64,000 nt of DNA from Hyphomicrobiaceae bacterium (lineage in GTDB: Bacteria > Pseudomonadota > Alphaproteobacteria > Rhizobiales > Hyphomicrobiaceae), in the NCBI GenBank assembly GCA_022844275.1, contig JALHMB010000014.1, positions 1 through 64,000 on the forward strand. Reading direction: 5' to 3'. Shown here piece by piece: positions 52,272-61,940 of this stretch. The notes beneath the pieces were generated by a model, which made no database searches, had not been told where the DNA came from, and saw only the letters and a program-made list of their open reading frames with translations. The number at the start of each line of letters is the position of its first letter. Positions within the stretch are counted from its first letter, which is position 1. The translations under genes were made by a program, and so were the position numbers.

Positions 52272-54338
52272 CTAAGGCGTCAGACAATCTGTCCCGACTG
52301 TTTGATTTCTTCGAGCAAAGACGAATGCACATGCGAGAGACGGCACCAGAACCACGCCAGAAAATATCAAGAGTTGAACCGACGATACCGGCAGGATGCC
52401 GCCACCAGGCGTAGCGAGCGCAATGCCGCCAATCATGAGGAGCAGCCGCAGCGGCCACTCAAGCCAGCCGGCGCATCTCAAATCGCCCACGCCGGCCTGA
52501 TAACCCTGAAGGCCCCCACAGATGAACAAGGTGCCGAGCGCCGCCTTAATTGCGAGCAGCGGCCCTTCGACATACGCGCCGGTACCCTGGAACACCAACG
52601 AGGGCGCGAGAACAAAGAAGAATGGGATAAAGTAGATGATGGATCCGACACGCATGCTTTCCCACCCCGTGCGCATTGGTGGCGCGCCGGCAATTCCGGC
52701 GGCTGCGAATGACGCGATCGCAACCGGCGGCGTAATCGACGACAGCATACCCCAATAGAAGATGAACATGTGCACGGCCATCTTGTTGAGACCGAGCTTC
52801 TCGAGCGCCGGTGCGACCAGGATGGCGAGGAAGATGTAGCAGGCCGTGGTGGTCAGTCCGAGGCCGAGAATGAGGCTCGTAATCGCGCACATCGCCAACA
52901 GAAGCAGTACATTGTCGCCAGCGATCGTGAGGAGGTCGTTGGCGAGGCTCGAGACGACGCCAGTCATGGAGAATGCGCCGATCAGCAGACCACACCCGGC
53001 GAGAATGCCGATCAGCTCCACGAACGTGCGCCCGTTGACTTCCAGGAACTCGACCACGGTGCGCAGCGTCCATCGCTTCTCCGCATTGAAAAGCTGATTG
53101 AGCACCAGCAGGAGCGCTGTCGCATAGAAAGGCGCGTGGCTTTCGCGCTTGAAGTGAAGAAGCATGACGACCAGCAGGGCGACCACGAAGACGTAATACC
53201 AACCATCCTTGATCGTATGCCACAAGCTCGGCAGTTCCGCACGCTGCAGGCCCTTGAGACCGTGACGCGCCGCATAAGCGTCGACCTGCATGAAAAGGCC
53301 GATGTAGTAGAGCGTTGCCGGTATGATCGCCGCGAGCGCGACCTCGGCGTAGGAAACATTGAGATACTGGGCGATCACGAACGCGGTGGCGCCCATGACC
53401 GGTGGCGCGAGCACCGCGCCGGTCGACGCACACGCCTCAATAGCGCCAGCGTACGATGGCGAGAATCCTGTCTTCTTCATTGTCGGGATCGTCATCGTGC
53501 CGGCCGTCAGGACGTTCGAGACGATCGATCCCGACATCATCCCAAGCAGTGCGCTCGCAAAGATACCGACCTTGGCGGCGCCGCCGCGGAACGTCCCACA
53601 TAGGGCGAACGCCAAGTTGATGAAAAATTTTCCAGCACCCGTCATCATCAGAGCCGTGCCGAACACCAGAAAGCCGATCACGGTTTCGGCGAAGGCTTGA
53701 ATAGGGATGCCGAGCAGGCTCTCCGTGGAGAGAACGTGGTAGGCGGTCGCCTGCTCCAGCGTCGATTGCGTGCCGCGCAGGGGGCCTAGCCACTTCGATT
53801 CGGCAAACAGCGGATAGAGGGTGAATGGGAGAACCGACAGCAGCAGGCTCCATCCGCCGGTGCGCCGCAGCGCTTCCATTAGCACGAACCACATCACGAG
53901 ACCGGCGCCGACGACGCGCAGCGGAGCGCCGGTGAACTCCCAGCCAAGTTCGGCGGCTGACCGAATGTTGAGCATCAGATAGATGCCCGACGCGATCGTG
54001 ATGACGAACAGCGCCACGTCGTACCAGGGGATGCGGTCCAGCGGTGCCTTCTCGCCGCCTGGAAAGATCAGAAACGTGAACGGCAGCATCAGCACGATGA
54101 GCAGGTAGAAGTATTCGGTATTGAGCTGTGTGTGGCCGATGAAGAAGCGCAGCGTAAACTGTTGGTTGATGCACAGGAAGATCGTGGCCGCCGTAAGCGC
54201 GACGAGGAGCCAGCGCCAGAAGCCGGTGAGGCGGCGCACGCGCGTCACTTCGACCTCGTGTGGCCCCGTTGCGGCATGGGGATCGGCGAACTGGACGCGG
54301 ACCGGCGCCATGCTTCCGGTTGTCGGCGAACTGGTCAT
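52272..54338 (-). CDS. TRAP transporter fused permease, TAXI type
   Basis: From the ATG at 54338 (MTSSPTTGSMAPVRVQ) the product has 688 residues and about 16-18 membrane helices. The first four helices correspond to the small DctQ-like subunit and the rest to DctM, the fused layout common in TAXI-type systems. A DctM phrase is FGTALMMTGAGKFFINLAFA; another is FSPSYAGAIEACASTGAVLA with PPVMGATAFVIAQYL. It imports an organic acid with Na+ or H+ and works with the binding protein encoded just upstream on the same strand. Confidence 0.92.
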   Translation of the reverse strand: MTSSPTTGSMAPVRVQFADPHAATGPHEVEVTRVRRLTGFWRWLLVALTAATIFLCINQQFTLRFFIGHTQLNTEYFYLLIVLMLPFTFLIFPGGEKAPLDRIPWYDVALFVITIASGIYLMLNIRSAAELGWEFTGAPLRVVGAGLVMWFVLMEALRRTGGWSLLLSVLPFTLYPLFAESKWLGPLRGTQSTLEQATAYHVLSTESLLGIPIQAFAETVIGFLVFGTALMMTGAGKFFINLAFALCGTFRGGAAKVGIFASALLGMMSGSIVSNVLTAGTMTIPTMKKTGFSPSYAGAIEACASTGAVLAPPVMGATAFVIAQYLNVSYAEVALAAIIPATLYYIGLFMQVDAYAARHGLKGLQRAELPSLWHTIKDGWYYVFVVALLVVMLLHFKRESHAPFYATALLLVLNQLFNAEKRWTLRTVVEFLEVNGRTFVELIGILAGCGLLIGAFSMTGVVSSLANDLLTIAGDNVLLLLAMCAITSLILGLGLTTTACYIFLAILVAPALEKLGLNKMAVHMFIFYWGMLSSITPPVAIASFAAAGIAGAPPMRTGWESMRVGSIIYFIPFFFVLAPSLVFQGTGAYVEGPLLAIKAALGTLFICGGLQGYQAGVGDLRCAGWLEWPLRLLLMIGGIALATPGGGILPVSSVQLLIFSGVVLVPSLACAFVFARRNQTVGTDCLTP

Positions 54339-54485
54339 GGGTGTTTGGTCCGGAGTTGCGCCATGTGTTCGGACATTCGGAGGGCGTATGGCGAATTGCG
54401 GGACACGAGCGCCACGTGCCACCCCGGCGCGTGCACTCGGTCCCGCGAGCATGTCGTCTCGACCACTCCGCGATGCGCGCGCGGG

Positions 54486-55652
54486 TTATTCGAAGATCGG
54501 GTCCATTCCCGCCTTCACGAGCGCATCCTTGCGCGACGCCATCCAGGCTTTCTGGAAGGCTTCCTTGTCATCGGGCGCCGACGCCGTGTTGAATGACGCC
54601 CATGCGGCAGCCAGCACCTTCTGGCGTGCGAGGAGCTTCTGGTTGTGCGCCTCGTCGGCGTCCTTCCAGATCTTGGCCTCCTTGAACGCCTTCACGGCGG
54701 CAGGATGAACCGGCAGCACCCACTGGAAATTCTGGGTCTTGGGGTTCAGTCCTGAGGCGCCAGGCACGGCATCCTTATACGCGTCGTATCCTTCATTCAT
54801 TGCCCTGGCGATGCCATAGACGACATCGTCCGGTTGGTTCCCTTGAACGACAAAAATGGGATAGGGGTAGCCCGAGCTTTCGAGCGGCGCTTCCTTGGAG
54901 GCGGATGTGCCGCACGTCGCCTTGTGTGGCATGAAGTACGGCGCGACCTTGGCGACCCGCGCCCACCCGGCGGCGTCCGAGTGCGGCAGCTTGGGGTAGA
55001 ACAGCCCGCGCGGCGACGACTCCGCTTCCTTGGCCTGACCCGAGATATTGGAGGCAATGGCGGCATCGATCTCGTTGTTGATGATGCCCTTCCACATCGC
55101 GCCATAGCTGGCGAACTCGGCGATCTTGACGTCCTGTCGCGTCAAGCCGCCAAAGGCGAGAATCGCGAGCGCATTCTGATTAAGAGCCGGCGAGCCGACG
55201 ACGAAGCCGATCCGCTTGCCCTTGAGATCCTTGGCCTCCTTGACGCCGGCATCCTTCGCAACGCCGAGCGAGATAACATTGCAGTCCGTTGAGGCGACGA
55301 TCACCTGCAAGGGCTGCGGTCCCCAGTCCTTGACGCCGAACTCGAAAATCCCTTCCTGGGCGAAATAGCTGCCGATGCCCATGGCGGACATATTCGCGCG
55401 GCCTACTTTAAGCGGACCAAGGCGGGCGACGTCGTTGCCTGCGGGCAATACGCGCACTTCGGATTGATACTTGTCTTTGAGCATCTTGCCGACCGCGACA
55501 GCAATGCCGAACCCCGATGAACCGGTATCGTAGGCGGTGAACGTGAGCGTCGGTGGCAGTTTGACGTCCTGGGCACGGATAGGTATTGCGGCCGCGAACG
55601 ACGTGAAAGACAGCAAAGCGGCAAGCGCCGCTGCCCGTTTGAGCAGGTGCAT
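54486..55652 (-). CDS. TAXI-family TRAP solute-binding protein
   Basis: The start at 55652 (MHLLKRAAALAALLSFTSFA) gives a signal peptide ending IRAQ. The mature protein reads LTFTAYDTGSSGFGIAVAVG then VRVLPAGNDVARLGPLKVGR, the opening typical of TAXI binding proteins, followed by DLKGKRIGFVVGSPALNQNA. It captures the substrate in the periplasm and delivers it to the fused permease encoded 147 bases downstream. The substrate is not known. Confidence 0.92.
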   Translation of the reverse strand: MHLLKRAAALAALLSFTSFAAAIPIRAQDVKLPPTLTFTAYDTGSSGFGIAVAVGKMLKDKYQSEVRVLPAGNDVARLGPLKVGRANMSAMGIGSYFAQEGIFEFGVKDWGPQPLQVIVASTDCNVISLGVAKDAGVKEAKDLKGKRIGFVVGSPALNQNALAILAFGGLTRQDVKIAEFASYGAMWKGIINNEIDAAIASNISGQAKEAESSPRGLFYPKLPHSDAAGWARVAKVAPYFMPHKATCGTSASKEAPLESSGYPYPIFVVQGNQPDDVVYGIARAMNEGYDAYKDAVPGASGLNPKTQNFQWVLPVHPAAVKAFKEAKIWKDADEAHNQKLLARQKVLAAAWASFNTASAPDDKEAFQKAWMASRKDALVKAGMDPIFE

Positions 55653-55824
55653 TTTTCTTCCTCCCTTTGGCGGCGCCTGATCTCGTTGCTTCAGGATAGG
55701 GGCTACCGTCCGGGCGGATATTGGCATTGGTGGCAGGCAAGAGCAAATGCAGCAATACCTCGGCTGCCGATCTCGCGTTGTCGACTCGAGGGAAGTTGGC
55801 AATGCGAACCAAACTATTGGCTAT

Positions 55825-55858
55825 GATCACGGACGACCAACGATCACGGACGACCAAC
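55825..55858. repeat. 17-bp perfect tandem duplication
   Basis: GATCACGGACGACCAAC occurs twice head to tail (55825-55841 and 55842-55858), about 170 bases upstream of the TAXI binding-protein start codon. Confidence 0.85.
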
Positions 55859-55895
55859 AGCTACGCAGCAGGATGAGCCATTCTGCGATGGCAGA

Positions 55896-55931
55896 GTTCG
55901 ACGAACCCCGAAGGTTCGACGAACCCCGAAG
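55896..55931. repeat. 18-bp perfect tandem duplication
   Basis: GTTCGACGAACCCCGAAG occurs twice head to tail (55896-55913 and 55914-55931). Each unit contains the short inverted pair TTCG/CGAA. It lies 37 bases from the 17-bp duplication. Confidence 0.85.
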
Positions 55932-56009
55932 GTTTCCCCCCTTATGCCGCCGCCCTTAGGCGATACTGCTGCCAAGCTGCTCGCAGCGAGCTCGGATCGA
56001 GCTTCGATC

Positions 56010-56240
56010 TGGGAAGCCCCCGATTTTCTGCAGAGCCCCGGGCCTTCACGTTAGCCGTTCTGAGCCTGCTGGCATGGCTGTTTCGACTGAGCGCGCTTAC
56101 CAAATTGATCAGCGACAGCATCCTCGTGGGGTTCAAGGTTGGTGCCGGCCTCACGATTGCGATGACCCAGCTAACCAAAATTCGGGCCATAGCCAGTCAC
56201 AAGGCGGCGCCATCGATCGGAATTGCCACGCCGATGATAT
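56010..56240 (+). pseudogene. Fragment of a SulP-type anion permease
   Basis: A plus-strand frame reads RALTLAVLSLLAWLFRLSAL then TKLISDSILVGFKVGAGLTI and AMTQLTKI, matching the helix 4-5 region of SulP sulfate permeases (LISDSILVGFKAGAGLTIAMTQLPKL). No start, no rest of the transporter and no STAS domain are present, so it is a small relic. Confidence 0.65.
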
Positions 56241-56492
56241 GGCCTGAGGCGACGGCAGGAATGCCACCAGCAGTGCGACCTCGTGGGGCCGCCAAAGCGG
56301 CGCTGGAATGTTGCGCTCGATAAAATGGCAAGACCGCATTGAGCGACCTGCGACGTTTACTCCGGTCGGGTTGACGACCCAGCGTCAATTGCGATTCTCA
56401 CGCGTGGCCTATGTCTCTGCATCCAGGCCATCGGATCGGCTCCACAGGCAACATCTCCGAGTGACGCAAGTGCTTGAGAGCCAGGAGCAGCC

Positions 56493-57281
56493 TTAATCGG
56501 ACGTCGTGCCGCCGAGCTTTCGCGATAACTCGCGAGCCGCCTCCATCGCGCAGTCGCGCAGCTCGCGCAGTTTCTGCTTGCTATAGCGGGAGGCCGGACC
56601 GGAGAGGCTGATGCCGCTGACCACGCGACCGTCCTTCTCGATGATTGGCACAGCGACGCAACGCATGTCGTCCGCGAATTCAAAATCATCGTACGCGTAG
56701 CCCTGCGCCCTCACTTTGCGTAGCTCGGCGCGCAGACGCGTGGGACTGGTAATGGTATTGCGAGCAAGCCGCGGCATGCTCAGCAGAAGTGCAGCCTCAA
56801 TAAAGGCGGCTTCCTGGTAAGCGAGCAGGATCTTGCCGATCGACGTGCAGTGGAGCGGCGCTCGATCCCCGATCTGAAAATCAATCGTCACGCGCTGAGT
56901 GCCCATGGCGCGCTGCGCAAGTACGGCGCAATCCCGCTCGAGCACCGAGTAGTGAACCGCCTCACCGGTCTGCGCAGAGATTTCACGCAGACACGCGGCG
57001 ACCAACTCGGTCTTCTCATTGCCGCTGAGCAATGCCCGGCTGAGCGTGAGTATTTTGTAGCCGAGGCGGTAGGCGCGCGCGCGCTCATCACGCACCACAT
57101 AACCGGCCTCCATCAGCGTCATCAGCATGCGATACGCCGTCGTGCGCTCAGCGCCGATGATATCGGCGACCTCGGCAGCGGACAGTGCATCGCGGGATTC
57201 CGCAAGTGCTTCCAATACCTTCAGCGCGCGCAGCGCGGTGGAGCTCTTGTTCGGATCGATGGGGTCGCGAGTGATCTGCAT
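56493..57281 (-). CDS. IclR-family transcriptional regulator
   Basis: I start at the ATG at 57281 (MQITRDPIDPNKSSTALRAL), giving 262 residues. The N-terminal winged helix reads ALKVLEALAESRDALSAAEV and ADIIGAERTTAYRMLMTLME. The C-terminal IclR effector domain includes APLHCTSIGKILLAY and CVAVPIIEKDGRVVSGISLS followed by GPASRY. It is divergent from the sugar ABC operon with about 90 bases between, and most likely controls that operon in response to its substrate or a catabolite. Confidence 0.92.
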   Translation of the reverse strand: MQITRDPIDPNKSSTALRALKVLEALAESRDALSAAEVADIIGAERTTAYRMLMTLMEAGYVVRDERARAYRLGYKILTLSRALLSGNEKTELVAACLREISAQTGEAVHYSVLERDCAVLAQRAMGTQRVTIDFQIGDRAPLHCTSIGKILLAYQEAAFIEAALLLSMPRLARNTITSPTRLRAELRKVRAQGYAYDDFEFADDMRCVAVPIIEKDGRVVSGISLSGPASRYSKQKLRELRDCAMEAARELSRKLGGTTSD

Positions 57282-57282
57282 T

Positions 57283-57297
57283 GCACAATAATTGTAC
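57283..57297. promoter_or_regulatory. Candidate IclR operator palindrome
   Basis: ACAAT-A-ATTGT (57285-57295) is a perfect odd-spaced palindrome lying directly upstream of the IclR start codon in the divergent gap. IclR-type regulators often bind short AT-rich palindromes in such gaps. This is a candidate only. Confidence 0.4.
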
Positions 57298-57370
57298 GAA
57301 TTCTGGGCTGGCAGCAAGTGTTGCATTATTAGTTCATATGTTGTTTTATTTGTGCGCAGGGGGAGACTCC

Positions 57371-57580
57371 ATGCGGATGCTTGTCGATGGTCATTGGCTC
57401 GAGGCGGCCGACGGTCGCTTCGGGGCGGTCGTGACCAATCGCGGCACGGCTATACGCCTCGAGAACCTGCCCTCTGGCAGCACCAAGACGAGTGGCAAGG
57501 CACGCGAAGGTCAGCACGAAACGCTTCTCGACATCGCCGAGCAGACGACACTGCTCATCAGCAGGGTACTTGCGGCGTGA
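57371..57580 (+). CDS. Tiny ORF (69 aa) coupled to the ABC ATPase gene
   Basis: The ATG at 57371 follows GGGGGAG with good spacing. The 69-residue product reads MRMLVDGHWLEAADGRFGAV, then a polar region, and ends [13 protein letters not shown]. Its stop overlaps the GTG start of the ATPase gene (GTGA), suggesting translational coupling. The opening resembles the first residues of aldehyde dehydrogenases (MxIDGxWVEAADGRxxxV), so it might be a deletion remnant of such a gene kept as a leader. I do not assign a function. Confidence 0.55.
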   Translation: MRMLVDGHWLEAADGRFGAVVTNRGTAIRLENLPSGSTKTSGKAREGQHETLLDIAEQTTLLISRVLAA

Positions 57581-59088
57581 CACCATTTCTGCAGATGAGC
57601 GGCATCAGCAAGCGGTTCGGCGGTACGCAGGCCTTGCGCTCTGTTGATTTGACTGCCGACAGCGGTGAGGTTCACGCCATCGTCGGTGAGAATGGGGCGG
57701 GTAAAAGCACCATCTCGCGGATCCTTACTGGCGCGGTGCAAAGCGATGCGGGTCAGATCCGGCTCGACGGCAAGTTGCAATACGTAACGAGCCCACTGAT
57801 CGGCCAGCAACTCGGAATTCGCATGGTGGCGCAGCATGCCAATTTAGTTCCCAACCTCAGCGTCGCGGAGAATGTTCTTCTCGGAGCGATGCCGACCGGC
57901 CGCTTCGGCTGGTGGATCGACATGGCGGCCGCGCATCGCCAGGTCGAGCAGATACTCGAGAGCATCGGCTTCGAGGGCATCAATGTGCGGCGGCGCGCGT
58001 CGCGCCTCAGCGCCGCCCAGCGCCAGGTCGTGGAAATCGCCAAGGCCGTGTCGGTGAAGCCGCGGATCCTGATCATGGACGAGCCGTCGGCCGTGCTCGC
58101 GCAGGACGATCTGACAAAGCTGTTCACCCTCATTCGACGCCTGCGCGAGCAGAACGTACTGATCTTCTACATCTCGCACCGTCTGGACGAGCTGTATGCG
58201 ATTGCCGATCGCGTGACAGTGCTCAAGGACGGCGCACTCGTCGGCACTGTCGATCCGCGTGAAACTCAGCGCGACGAGCTCATAAGGCTCATGGTCGGCC
58301 GTCCGCTACAAGACATCTTTCCACGGCGCGTCTGGCAAGCAGGGGCGGATATCCTGTCGGTGAACAGCCTCAGCCGTACCGGTGTGTTCGAGAATGTCTC
58401 GTTCACCGTGGCCCAAGGCGAGATCGTGGGAGTGTACGGTCTCGTCGGCAGTGGCCGCACTGAGGTCGCGCGCTGCATATTCGGCGCAGACCGAGCAGAA
58501 TCCGGCGAGATGCGCGTGAGTGGACGGGCCTATCGCCCGCGCTCGCCGCGTGATGCGTTGCGCGCCGGGATTGCCATGCTGACCGAGGATCGCGCTAGCG
58601 ACGGTCTCGTTCTGGGCCTTTCGATCCGTGACAACATGAGCCTTGCGAGTTTTGCCGCCGTGAGCCGCATGGGCGTTATCGATCGCCGCACGCAGAGCGA
58701 ACTCGTGCAGGCCAAGGCGCGAGAGGTCGACGTTCGCCCGCCTAACATCGAGCGGCCAGTTGGCAAGCTCAGCGGTGGCAATCAGCAAAAGGTGGTGTTG
58801 GCCAAATGGCTGCTCACGAACGCCCGCCTCCTCCTGCTCGACGAACCGACGCGCGGCGTCGATGTGGCGGCCAAGAAGGAAATCTATACGGCGATCGGTC
58901 ACTTGGCTCAGCAAGGAATGGGAATTCTGCTGATCTCGTCGGACCTCCCGGAGATACTTGGGATGTGCGACCGCATGCTTGTCATGCGTGAAGGCCGCTT
59001 GGTCGGCGAGTTCAGCAGTGAAGAGGCGACGGAAGAAAACGTCCTGGCGTGTGCCTCGGGCGGCGGAAAGGGAACGCATGCACACTGA
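57577..59088 (+). CDS. Sugar ABC transporter ATP-binding protein (double ATPase, RbsA-like)
   Basis: A GTG start at 57577 gives 503 residues with two nucleotide-binding domains. The first has Walker [15 protein letters not shown], a degenerate signature [14 protein letters not shown] and Walker [12 protein letters not shown]. The second has the usual degenerate Walker [13 protein letters not shown], an intact signature [16 protein letters not shown] and Walker [14 protein letters not shown]. This is the layout of ribose/xylose/galactose-type importers. It overlaps the permease gene by 11 bases. A second permease gene is absent, so one permease probably works as a homodimer. Confidence 0.93.
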   Translation: MTPFLQMSGISKRFGGTQALRSVDLTADSGEVHAIVGENGAGKSTISRILTGAVQSDAGQIRLDGKLQYVTSPLIGQQLGIRMVAQHANLVPNLSVAENVLLGAMPTGRFGWWIDMAAAHRQVEQILESIGFEGINVRRRASRLSAAQRQVVEIAKAVSVKPRILIMDEPSAVLAQDDLTKLFTLIRRLREQNVLIFYISHRLDELYAIADRVTVLKDGALVGTVDPRETQRDELIRLMVGRPLQDIFPRRVWQAGADILSVNSLSRTGVFENVSFTVAQGEIVGVYGLVGSGRTEVARCIFGADRAESGEMRVSGRAYRPRSPRDALRAGIAMLTEDRASDGLVLGLSIRDNMSLASFAAVSRMGVIDRRTQSELVQAKAREVDVRPPNIERPVGKLSGGNQQKVVLAKWLLTNARLLLLDEPTRGVDVAAKKEIYTAIGHLAQQGMGILLISSDLPEILGMCDRMLVMREGRLVGEFSSEEATEENVLACASGGGKGTHAH

Positions 59089-60055
59089 GGGCGGCGCGGC
59101 ACGTTTTAGAGCATGGTGGTTCGCCGGCGGCGAGCCGCGGCTGGGCGCGCTCGATCTGGGACTGATGCTGGGCTTTGTCGCACTACTGCTCGCAGGAGCA
59201 TGGTTCGCGGAGGCGTTCTTCACCGAGCGCAACATGAGCAATCTGATGCGTCAGGTGGTGGCGAATGGTCTTATCAGTCTGGGGATGCTCCTCGTAATTC
59301 TCACTGGTGGCATCGATCTGAGCGTCGGCTCGGTCGTTGCGCTTGGCGGTGTGTTGTTTGCGGGGATCGCCGATCAGCTCGGCATCGGGCCCGCGCTGCT
59401 CGTCGCGGTCTCTGCTGGCGCATTTGCTGGCTTCGTGAACGGCACAATCATCGCGCGCTTCAAGCTGCAGTCCTTTATCATTACCCTCGCAACGATGGGT
59501 ATCGTACGCGGCTGCGTCTTTCTCTACACAGAAGTCCCCATATCCCCGTCGCATTCCGCGTTTCGCGACCTCGGCGCCACCCTCATCGGCGTCGTACCGT
59601 TGAGCATGATGATCATGCTCGCCTGCTACGCGCTAGTTTGGTTCTACCTGAACCGAACCCCAGCCGGCCGCGCTACTGTCGCCATTGGTGGCAACGAAGA
59701 GACCGTTCGTTTGGCAGGCATCAACGTGCAGCGCACGGTGGCGACCGCCTACATGCTATCCGGTGCGCTGTCTGCGCTATCGGGTGCGATACTCGTCTCG
59801 CGTTTGGGAATTGCTCAGCCAAGTTTGGGCTTTGCCTACGAGCTCGATGCCATCGCCGCGTGCGTTATAGGCGGCGCGGCGCTTGGCGGTGGCGGCGGAA
59901 GCGTCGGCGGCACCTTATTCGGCGTGCTGACGCTTGGCGTCATCAACAACCTTCTCAACCTGGTGGGTGTGAAATCATTCTACCAGGACATCGTAAAGGG
60001 CGCGGTGATCATCGTCGCCGTGCTCCTCGTTGAGACAAAAAGGAGAAAAAAGTGA
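59078..60055 (+). CDS. Sugar ABC transporter permease (RbsC-like)
   Basis: The ATG at 59078 ([14 protein letters not shown]) gives 325 residues with eight to ten helices. The family phrases are [20 protein letters not shown] near residue 85, [20 protein letters not shown] and [18 protein letters not shown], followed by the late [18 protein letters not shown]. It forms the membrane channel for a pentose- or hexose-like substrate. It sits between the ATPase and binding-protein genes in one operon. Confidence 0.93.
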   Translation: MHTEGGAARFRAWWFAGGEPRLGALDLGLMLGFVALLLAGAWFAEAFFTERNMSNLMRQVVANGLISLGMLLVILTGGIDLSVGSVVALGGVLFAGIADQLGIGPALLVAVSAGAFAGFVNGTIIARFKLQSFIITLATMGIVRGCVFLYTEVPISPSHSAFRDLGATLIGVVPLSMMIMLACYALVWFYLNRTPAGRATVAIGGNEETVRLAGINVQRTVATAYMLSGALSALSGAILVSRLGIAQPSLGFAYELDAIAACVIGGAALGGGGGSVGGTLFGVLTLGVINNLLNLVGVKSFYQDIVKGAVIIVAVLLVETKRRKK

Positions 60056-60081
60056 GAGTTCAACCATTGAATGGGAGGAGT

Positions 60082-61029
60082 ATGTCAATGAGGCGCTTCA
60101 CAGCTCTTATCGTTGGTCTTTGCGGCCTGCTGGCGTTCGTTGCGCCTTCTGCCGCACAGCAGCAAAAGCGGATCGGTATCGTAACGCTGCAAATGAAGGC
60201 GCCCTACTTCATTGCCATGGTGAGGGCGCTTGAGGCGGAAGGTCGTGCGAACAACGTGCAGACGTTCGTCGCCGACGGCAACGGCGACGTTGCCAAGGTC
60301 AACTCCGACATTGAGGATCTCCTCGCGAAAGGCGTCGACGGCCTCATAATGAACATCAGCCCGCTGGAGGCCCTGCCCGGCGGCATGGCCGCGATCAAGA
60401 AGGCCGGCAAGCCGCTCGTGCTCGTGAACCGGAGGCTCAAGGGTGGTGAGTACGACGCCTGGATCGGGGTGGACAACTTCAACACGGCCGCAGGCGTCGG
60501 CGAGGTCATTGCCAAGCACATGGGCGGCAAGGGTCATCTGCTGATGATCCGCGGCGGGCCGGAAGACAACAGCACTGGAAACGCGCGCCGCGACGGCGTG
60601 CTGTCGAAGGTCAAGGACAGCGGCGTCAAGGTAACGTTCGCACCGGAGTTCGGCAGATGGACCGAGGACGGCGGCATTCGCGTGATGGAGGACATGCTCG
60701 CGAAGCACAAGGACATCGACGCAGTGTTCTGCGAGGGCGACGTGATGTGCCTCGGCGCGCAGAAGGCGATCGCCGATGCCGGACGGACAGCTCAGATCAA
60801 AATCTTCGGCTTCGACGGCCAGAAGGCGGCGATAGAGCAGATCATGAAGGGTACGAATTTTATCGCCACTGGCGTCAACTCCGCGGACGAAATTGCCAAA
60901 GCGGGCTTCAGGACCATGTTGGACCTGCTCGCCGGCAAGAAGCCCGCGCAGCAGGACTCGACACCACCGGTCATGGTGGTCACTCCAGAGAACGCCAAGC
61001 AGGTCTACAAGGCCGACGCGCTCTTCTAG
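60082..61029 (+). CDS. Sugar ABC transporter substrate-binding protein
   Basis: GGGAGGAGT precedes the ATG at 60082, giving 315 residues; an in-frame GTG at 60052 would overlap the permease gene but is less suited to a signal peptide. The signal peptide ends PSAAQ. The body is a type 1 periplasmic binding fold of the ribose group: QKRIGIVTLQMKAPYFIAMV, DGLIMNISPLEALPGGMAAI, KPLVLVNRRLKGGEYDAWIG, and DAVFCEGDVMCLGAQKAIAD. It captures the sugar in the periplasm. Sugar identity is open. Confidence 0.93.
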   Translation: MSMRRFTALIVGLCGLLAFVAPSAAQQQKRIGIVTLQMKAPYFIAMVRALEAEGRANNVQTFVADGNGDVAKVNSDIEDLLAKGVDGLIMNISPLEALPGGMAAIKKAGKPLVLVNRRLKGGEYDAWIGVDNFNTAAGVGEVIAKHMGGKGHLLMIRGGPEDNSTGNARRDGVLSKVKDSGVKVTFAPEFGRWTEDGGIRVMEDMLAKHKDIDAVFCEGDVMCLGAQKAIADAGRTAQIKIFGFDGQKAAIEQIMKGTNFIATGVNSADEIAKAGFRTMLDLLAGKKPAQQDSTPPVMVVTPENAKQVYKADALF

Positions 61030-61061
61030 CGCCTTCGAGAAGCCGAGCGTTCGATTGGGAC

Positions 61062-61094
61062 TGCGCCGCCATTCCGAATTCCGGAGGCGGCGCA
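61062..61094 (+). terminator. GC-rich hairpin after the sugar ABC operon
   Basis: TGCGCCGCC (61062-61070) pairs perfectly with GGCGGCGCA (61086-61094) around a 15-base loop, 33 bases after the last stop codon of the operon. The T-tract is weak (ATTCTGG). It probably ends or protects the operon mRNA. Confidence 0.6.
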
Positions 61095-61567
61095 TTCTGG
61101 CGTCGGCCGTTCGTCAGTGGCGTTGCGGTATCTGTGTCCAGCGAGCGCGTGCTTGCTAATGACAGTCGGTCTGCGACCACCTCGAAGGTCGACTAGGTCA
61201 AGGCTGAACTGCCCAGCTCGGTAGGCGTCCAGCCAGCTGCGGCTATCGGATGCGTTTCAACCGGCCAATCATTTAGGCGCAACGCAAATGACCAGAATGC
61301 GCCTCGACCTGAGGCCCTGCTTGCCGGATATTCTTCATCATCTCAAACGGTGCCCCCGAGATATCCAGGGTCGCCGTGCGTCGCCGTCAGCATCCGGTCC
61401 GTTGTTGTGCGCGTCGGCGTTCCTGGCCTCGGCCCCGCGCAGCAGGGGCGATGCGCGAGCATCTCAGAAGGATCAGCGGTCGATCCTAATAGCTGCCATT
61501 GACCTCATTGCAATCGACGGCGCATGAAGCGCCGCCGACCACGTCCGATCTGAAGGGCATCGCGTCA
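61095..61567. other. Intergenic, no gene seen
   Basis: About 470 bases with short open frames only and no ribosome site or family match. Confidence 0.45.
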
Positions 61568-61810
61568 AAAGGTCTGGATGTCGATCTTCTCCGCCATCTC
61601 AATCGCATCATCGACCTCGATGCCGAGGTAGTGCACCGTGCTGCTGATCTATCGGCGCGCCGGTAATCTCAGAGCGGTGCAGCTGCTCACCGCCTTCGTG
61701 CGCTGCAGGGAGTGCGTCCCAAACTTCGCTGCATCAAGGCCGATGCTCGCCGTCCACTCCTGGACGAGCCGCGCGTATGGGCGTGTCGTCAGCCCGCCCC
61801 GGTCGCCTCG
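61568..61810 (-). pseudogene. Tyrosine recombinase remnant with an internal in-place inversion
   Basis: On the minus strand, from high to low coordinates, it reads LTTRPYARLVQEWTASIGLD, AAKFGTHSLQRTKA, then (after a break) STVHYLGIEVDDAIEMAEKI. The missing middle, LIYRRAGNLRAVQLL, is present in the same place but on the plus strand (61644-61688). A segment of about 47 bases has therefore been flipped where it stands, with loss of the LGHTKIE piece carrying a catalytic His. This is the third copy of the integrase family seen at 13721 and 16174. Confidence 0.8.
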
Positions 61811-61940
61811 ACCAGTCCATAATCATAGACGTGCAGGCCGGGACCACTGCCGATCTCGGCGCTGCTGGAGTGTATGGCAGTGTGACGTTCAGGCCACCGC
61901 TCTGGCCCGAGGGGAACGTGCCAGAGCGGATCGCCGAGCC

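Larger units (their letters stand above)
55653..56009. other. Promoter region of TRAP operon with two tandem duplications
   Basis: No gene is seen. The region contains the two short tandem duplications listed separately and must hold the TRAP operon promoter. Confidence 0.45.

Noticed and set aside
52770-54174. Long frames on both strands over the TRAP permease
   Set aside because: Shadows of a GC-rich membrane-protein gene; the permease frame has clear helices and motifs.
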